From: Brevibacillus aydinogluensis
GTDB taxonomy: Bacteria > Bacillota > Bacilli > Brevibacillales > Brevibacillaceae
NCBI RefSeq assembly: GCF_031954365.1
Contig: NZ_JAUSVZ010000002.1
Length of the DNA stretch: 64,000 bases
Strand: one strand, 5' to 3'
The notes beneath the pieces are model-generated. The model was not told where the DNA came from. It did not search any database and worked only from the letters and a program-made list of their open reading frames with translations. Shown here one piece after another: positions 61,048-64,000 of this stretch; position 1 is the stretch's first letter, and the number at the start of each line of letters is the position of its first letter. A program made the position numbers and the translations under genes.

Positions 61048-62787
61048 GTGGCATTTGACGGAATCGTGACCCGTGCGGTCGTGCGGGAATTGCAAAAACT
61101 GGCGGGCGGACGGATCGCCAAAATCCATCAGCCCCATCACAGCGATATTGTCATGCAGATTCGGGCACAGGGGGAGACGGTGAAGCTGCTGCTTTCCGCC
61201 AACCCCACCTATCCCCGGCTGCATGTGACGACTGAGGAGTTTACCAATCCACAGGAAGCCCCGATGTTTTGCATGCTGCTGCGCAAGCACTGCGAAGGCG
61301 GCCTGATCGAGGCAATCGAACAGGTGGACATGGAGCGGATCGTGCACATTGATATCCGCACCCGCGACGAACTGGGCGACACGGCGCGGCGGCGGATTGT
61401 CATGGAAATCATGGGCAAGCACAGCAACATCATCCTGCTCGACCCATCCAGCAACACCATCCTGGACAGCGCCGTGCACGTGACCCCGGCGATCAGCCAA
61501 TACCGGCAGGTTCTGCCCGGCCGTCCCTACGTCTCCCCGCCCAGCCAGGAGAAGCGGGACCCGCTAGCCGTGACAGAACAGGCGTTCATCACGGCGATCA
61601 ACTGGAATGGCGGTCGCTTGGACCGGCAGTTGGTGGACGCTTTCACCGGGATCAGTCCCTTGTTGGCCAAAGAGATTGTCCACCGAGCGGGCCTGCCGAC
61701 GCGGGAAGCGATGTGGCACGCCTTTGCATCCGTGATGGAAGCGGTCAGACAGCACCGGTATGCGCCGATGATCGCGGAAAGCCGGGAGAAAACACAGTTT
61801 CACGTGGTGGAACTGACCCATCTGACGGACGCCGCCACAACTTCCTTTTCCACTGCAAGCGAATGCCTGCAGGCGTATTACGCCGTCAAGGCACAGCGGG
61901 ACACGGTCAAGCAAAAAGTGCACGACCTGATCCGCTTCGTCACCAGCGAACGGAACAAAAACGAGAAGAAAATCGAAAAGCTGGAGCAGACCTTGGCCGA
62001 AGCGAAAGACGCGGAGATTTTCCGGCTGTACGGTGAACTGATCACCGCCCACATGCACCAGCTCAAACGGGGCGATACCGTCCTGGAGGCGGTCAACTGG
62101 TACGACGAAGCGGGCAGCACCGTGACCATTCCGCTCGACCCGTTGAAGACGCCGTCCGAAAATTTGCAGGCCTACTACAAGCGCTACAACAAGGCGAAAA
62201 ACAGCCTGCAGATCGTGGAAGAACAAATCCGGCAGGCGCGCGAAGAGATCGTCTATCTGGACGGCCTGCTCGTCCAGTTGGAGCACGCCTCCCTGCAGGA
62301 AGCGGAAGAAATCCGTGAAGAACTGGCGGAACAAGGGTATGTGCGCAGCCGGCAGAAACGGACAAACAAAAAGAAAAAGGACGTCCGTCCCGAACTGGAC
62401 GCCTACACGTCGAGCGACGGCACGGAGATTCTCGTGGGCAAGAACAACAAGCAAAACGACTACCTGACCAACAAGCTGGCCGCGCCTCACGACACGTGGC
62501 TGCACACCAAGGATATCCCCGGTTCCCACGTCGTCATCCGCTCCCGCCAGGTCTCGGAACAAACCCTGCGGGAAGCGGCCGTCCTCGCCGCGTATTACAG
62601 CAAGGCGCAACACGGCAACCAGGTGCCGGTCGACTACACGCTGGTCAAATATGTAAAAAAACCGAGCGGAGCCAAGCCCGGTTTCGTCATCTACGAACAG
62701 CAGCGGACGCTGTACGTCACTCCCGATGAAGCGCTGGTTCGCCGGCTGAAGGCGAACAACCGCGCGGCGCATAGCGAGACTAGGTAG
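61048..62787 (+). CDS. rqcH: Ribosome quality-control protein RqcH (NFACT/FbpA family)
   Basis: A 579-residue NFACT protein. NFACT-N domain at about 1-200 (ELQKLAGGRIAKIHQPHHSD, MEIMGKHSNIILLD). HhH and coiled-coil middle (about 290-430). C-terminal NFACT-R domain is seen in NDYLTNKLAAPHDTWLHTKD and GSHVVIRS. RqcH binds 50S-nascent-chain complexes and recruits tRNA-Ala for alanine tailing. GTG at 61048 follows GAGGTGAG. In the NFACT-N Asp-Arg motif expected before IxxH, this protein reads DMERIVH, so the Asp appears replaced by Glu. Divergent from yicC. Confidence 0.94.
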   Translation: MAFDGIVTRAVVRELQKLAGGRIAKIHQPHHSDIVMQIRAQGETVKLLLSANPTYPRLHVTTEEFTNPQEAPMFCMLLRKHCEGGLIEAIEQVDMERIVHIDIRTRDELGDTARRRIVMEIMGKHSNIILLDPSSNTILDSAVHVTPAISQYRQVLPGRPYVSPPSQEKRDPLAVTEQAFITAINWNGGRLDRQLVDAFTGISPLLAKEIVHRAGLPTREAMWHAFASVMEAVRQHRYAPMIAESREKTQFHVVELTHLTDAATTSFSTASECLQAYYAVKAQRDTVKQKVHDLIRFVTSERNKNEKKIEKLEQTLAEAKDAEIFRLYGELITAHMHQLKRGDTVLEAVNWYDEAGSTVTIPLDPLKTPSENLQAYYKRYNKAKNSLQIVEEQIRQAREEIVYLDGLLVQLEHASLQEAEEIREELAEQGYVRSRQKRTNKKKKDVRPELDAYTSSDGTEILVGKNNKQNDYLTNKLAAPHDTWLHTKDIPGSHVVIRSRQVSEQTLREAAVLAAYYSKAQHGNQVPVDYTLVKYVKKPSGAKPGFVIYEQQRTLYVTPDEALVRRLKANNRAAHSETR

Positions 62788-62821
62788 GTTCATACTAAGA
62801 GCATGAAAGGAGGGTTCGTGC

Positions 62822-63166
62822 TTGAACATCCTGCTCAAGCTCTTGGTAAACGGCATCATCGCAGTGCCGGGGCTGCTGTGGTCGGGAACGTCGCTTTCGT
62901 TTGCGCTGGTTACCAGCGCAGTCGTCAGCCTGGTGGCCTACGGGCTGGGCGATGCCTTCATTCTGCCACGGACCAACAATACGTTTGCCTGCACGGCAGA
63001 TTTCGGGCTGGTATTTGCCCTGTTCTGGCTGGCCGCGTCTGTGTTTGCGCAGCCTTTTCGCCTGTCCGGCCTGTTTTTGACGGCCTTTGCCATTTCCATT
63101 GCCGAATACTTTTATCATGACTATTTGCAGCGGCATGGGGTCCATCACACCAAGCACCCCGGCTGA
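62822..63166 (+). CDS. DUF2512 (YndM-like) membrane protein
   Basis: A 114-residue protein with four predicted transmembrane helices (IAVPGLLWSGTSLSFALVTS, VVSLVAYGLGDAFILP, FGLVFALFWLAASVFA, LFLTAFAISIAEYFYHDYL). The GDAFILPR-type loop is typical of the YndM/DUF2512 family. YndM is sporulation-linked in some Bacillus but its function is unknown. TTG at 62822 follows AGGAGGGTTCGTGC. 34 bp after rqcH. Confidence 0.82.
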   Translation: MNILLKLLVNGIIAVPGLLWSGTSLSFALVTSAVVSLVAYGLGDAFILPRTNNTFACTADFGLVFALFWLAASVFAQPFRLSGLFLTAFAISIAEYFYHDYLQRHGVHHTKHPG

Positions 63167-63198
63167 CACCCTACCATCACATGCAAAGGAGGATCGGG

Positions 63199-63612
63199 AT
63201 GGACGTCATCGGCATCATCCAGACAGATTTGAACGAGTTTAACGTTCTGTTTGTACCGGATCAAAACAGCGGCGAAAACAAGGAACAACAGGATCAGCGT
63301 AATCAGCGTGGCCAGGAGAGCCAATCCAGTCAGGACAACGATAACGACTCCCTGTTTCTCGATTTCCTGGGTGACCAGACTGCTGAACAGGATCAGCAGG
63401 GGCAATCCGGAAATCAGCAGAGCGGTCCGCAGGAAATGACCGTCCGGATCAAGGGCATTCCAGAGGGGCAAAAAGCAAACTTTTTGCAGATGTATCAGAT
63501 TCTTCACGACGCCAAGCACACCCGTGATCTGGAACAGTCGCTGACCATCGTCAGCCGGGGAGACCAACAGCAGAATCAGAAGGAGACAGGCATCTCCGGC
63601 GTACGGCACTGA
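63199..63612 (+). CDS. Gln/Asp-rich hypothetical protein
   Basis: A 137-residue protein with a short folded-looking N-terminus (MDVIGIIQTDLNEFNVLFVP), a Gln/Asn/Asp/Ser-rich low-complexity middle (about 30-80) and a C-terminal segment (VRIKGIPEGQKANFLQMYQI) of mixed structure. ATG at 63199 follows AAAGGAGG. Polar low complexity is common in spore proteins, but no family is recognised. Terminator hairpin follows. Confidence 0.72.
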   Translation: MDVIGIIQTDLNEFNVLFVPDQNSGENKEQQDQRNQRGQESQSSQDNDNDSLFLDFLGDQTAEQDQQGQSGNQQSGPQEMTVRIKGIPEGQKANFLQMYQILHDAKHTRDLEQSLTIVSRGDQQQNQKETGISGVRH

Positions 63613-63643
63613 GTCCGATCGCCACAGGAACGGCAGATCGCGC

Positions 63644-63679
63644 AAAAAAACCTGGAACGATAACGTCCCAGGTTTTTTC
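63644..63679. terminator. Bidirectional terminator
   Basis: AAAAAACCTGG-GACGTTATCGTT-CCAGGTTTTTT type stem (63645-63655 with 63668-63678), T-run on both strands; ends the rqcH-side transcripts. Confidence 0.8.
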
Positions 63680-63721
63680 GTGGTCGAATCTTCTATGTCC
63701 AGCTTGTCTTTTTATTTTTAA

Positions 63722-63922
63722 AAAAAACCCCCGCTCTGCCGTCCGGCCTCATGTTTCTGTAACCTGCTCTCACACAGGTGGGTGACCCGTCCGCGTTTCT
63801 GCCTTCCCATGCGTCCCAGGCCGGGAGGTGGGCCTGACATACGGCGCGAAGTTCTGTCTCCCTAGAAACACTCATAAGGTTAGAAACATTTATGGCCTCA
63901 CGTACATCGCAGGATCTTTACA
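63722..63922 (-). ncRNA. ssrS: 6S RNA candidate
   Basis: A non-coding stretch on the minus strand of about 200 nt folds as a 6S-like rod. The closing stem pairs ATGTTTCT with AGAAACAT and GGCC with GGCC. A second stem (GTGTTTCT with AGAAACGC) leads to a terminal hairpin CCGTATGTC-AGGCC/GGCCT-GGGACGCATGG. Between the stems, the 3' side of the central bubble holds a small hairpin (ACCTG ... CAGGT) just before TTACAG, a hallmark of 6S RNA. A promoter precedes it and a T8 run ends it. 6S RNA sequesters sigma-A RNA polymerase in stationary phase. Assignment is by structure, not by database match. Confidence 0.7.
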
Positions 63923-63928
63923 CTTCTT

Positions 63929-63957
63929 ACTCTACCACAGATGGCTTCCGTTCTCAA
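63929..63957 (-). promoter_or_regulatory. Promoter of the 6S RNA candidate
   Basis: On the minus strand TTGAGA (63957-63952), a 17-bp spacer and TAGAGT (63934-63929), predicting a start near 63922. Confidence 0.65.
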
Positions 63958-64000
63958 TGGATATTCTCTCACCTGCAGCATATTTTCCGCTAGACTTGGT

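Noticed and set aside
63145..63645. Minus-strand hydrophobic ORF
   Set aside because: It is the antisense shadow of the well-supported 137-residue gene with AAAGGAGG start.

Overview
The window is a GC-rich chromosomal segment of an endospore-forming Firmicute. It carries SpoVM, CotJA/CotJB/CotJC, a CotS-like kinase, a CotSA-like glycosyltransferase, RemA, RqcH, PrkC/PrpC and a LexA-type (GAAC-N4-GTTC) SOS promoter. The gene order yicC-remA-gmk-rpoZ-coaBC-priA-def-fmt-rsmB-rlmN-prpC-prkC-rsgA-rpe ... spoVM-rpmB-asp23-fakA ... sdaAB-sdaAA-recG is the conserved Bacillales housekeeping order. High GC and gene content suggest a Paenibacillaceae/Brevibacillus-like organism; this is inference, not proof.

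Layout. 1-4.9 kb: partial MarR regulator, signal peptidase I, a Gln-rich coiled-coil protein, an ECF sigma factor with its membrane partner, and a VanY-type carboxypeptidase. 4.9-16.4 kb: gamma-glutamyltransferase, a phosphodiester-glycosidase pair, RDD and SpoIIM-like membrane proteins, and a five-gene membrane/MoxR/DUF58 operon. 16.6-25.5 kb: a sporulation/envelope region with CotSA-like glycosyltransferase, a CotS kinase with a polycationic tail, an extremely acidic protein, a sugar-nucleotide epimerase, an AT-rich island with two secreted proteins (one frameshifted), and a cotJB-cotJC-cotJA operon. 25.7-28.6 kb: an SOS translesion-polymerase cassette and a GNAT acetyltransferase. 28.8-32.6 kb: a secreted multidomain glycosidase-like protein whose gene is interrupted by a 759-bp ORF-less group II intron. 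32.7-64 kb: the housekeeping block, with an insertion (thiT, amino-acid ABC operon, M20 peptidase, KtrB) between rpe and spoVM, then rqcH, two small proteins, and at the right edge a strong 6S RNA candidate on the minus strand with its own promoter.

The most unusual element is the group II intron. Joining 28861-29059 to 29819-32568 restores one 982-codon frame, the intron begins GTGCG and contains a perfect 34-nt domain V, yet it has no reverse transcriptase. Expression of the secreted protein should therefore depend on splicing. The second notable feature is a pair of oppositely charged low-complexity proteins (CotS tail and acidic protein) encoded about 200 bp apart in the spore-coat region. 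No tRNA, rRNA or CRISPR array was seen.
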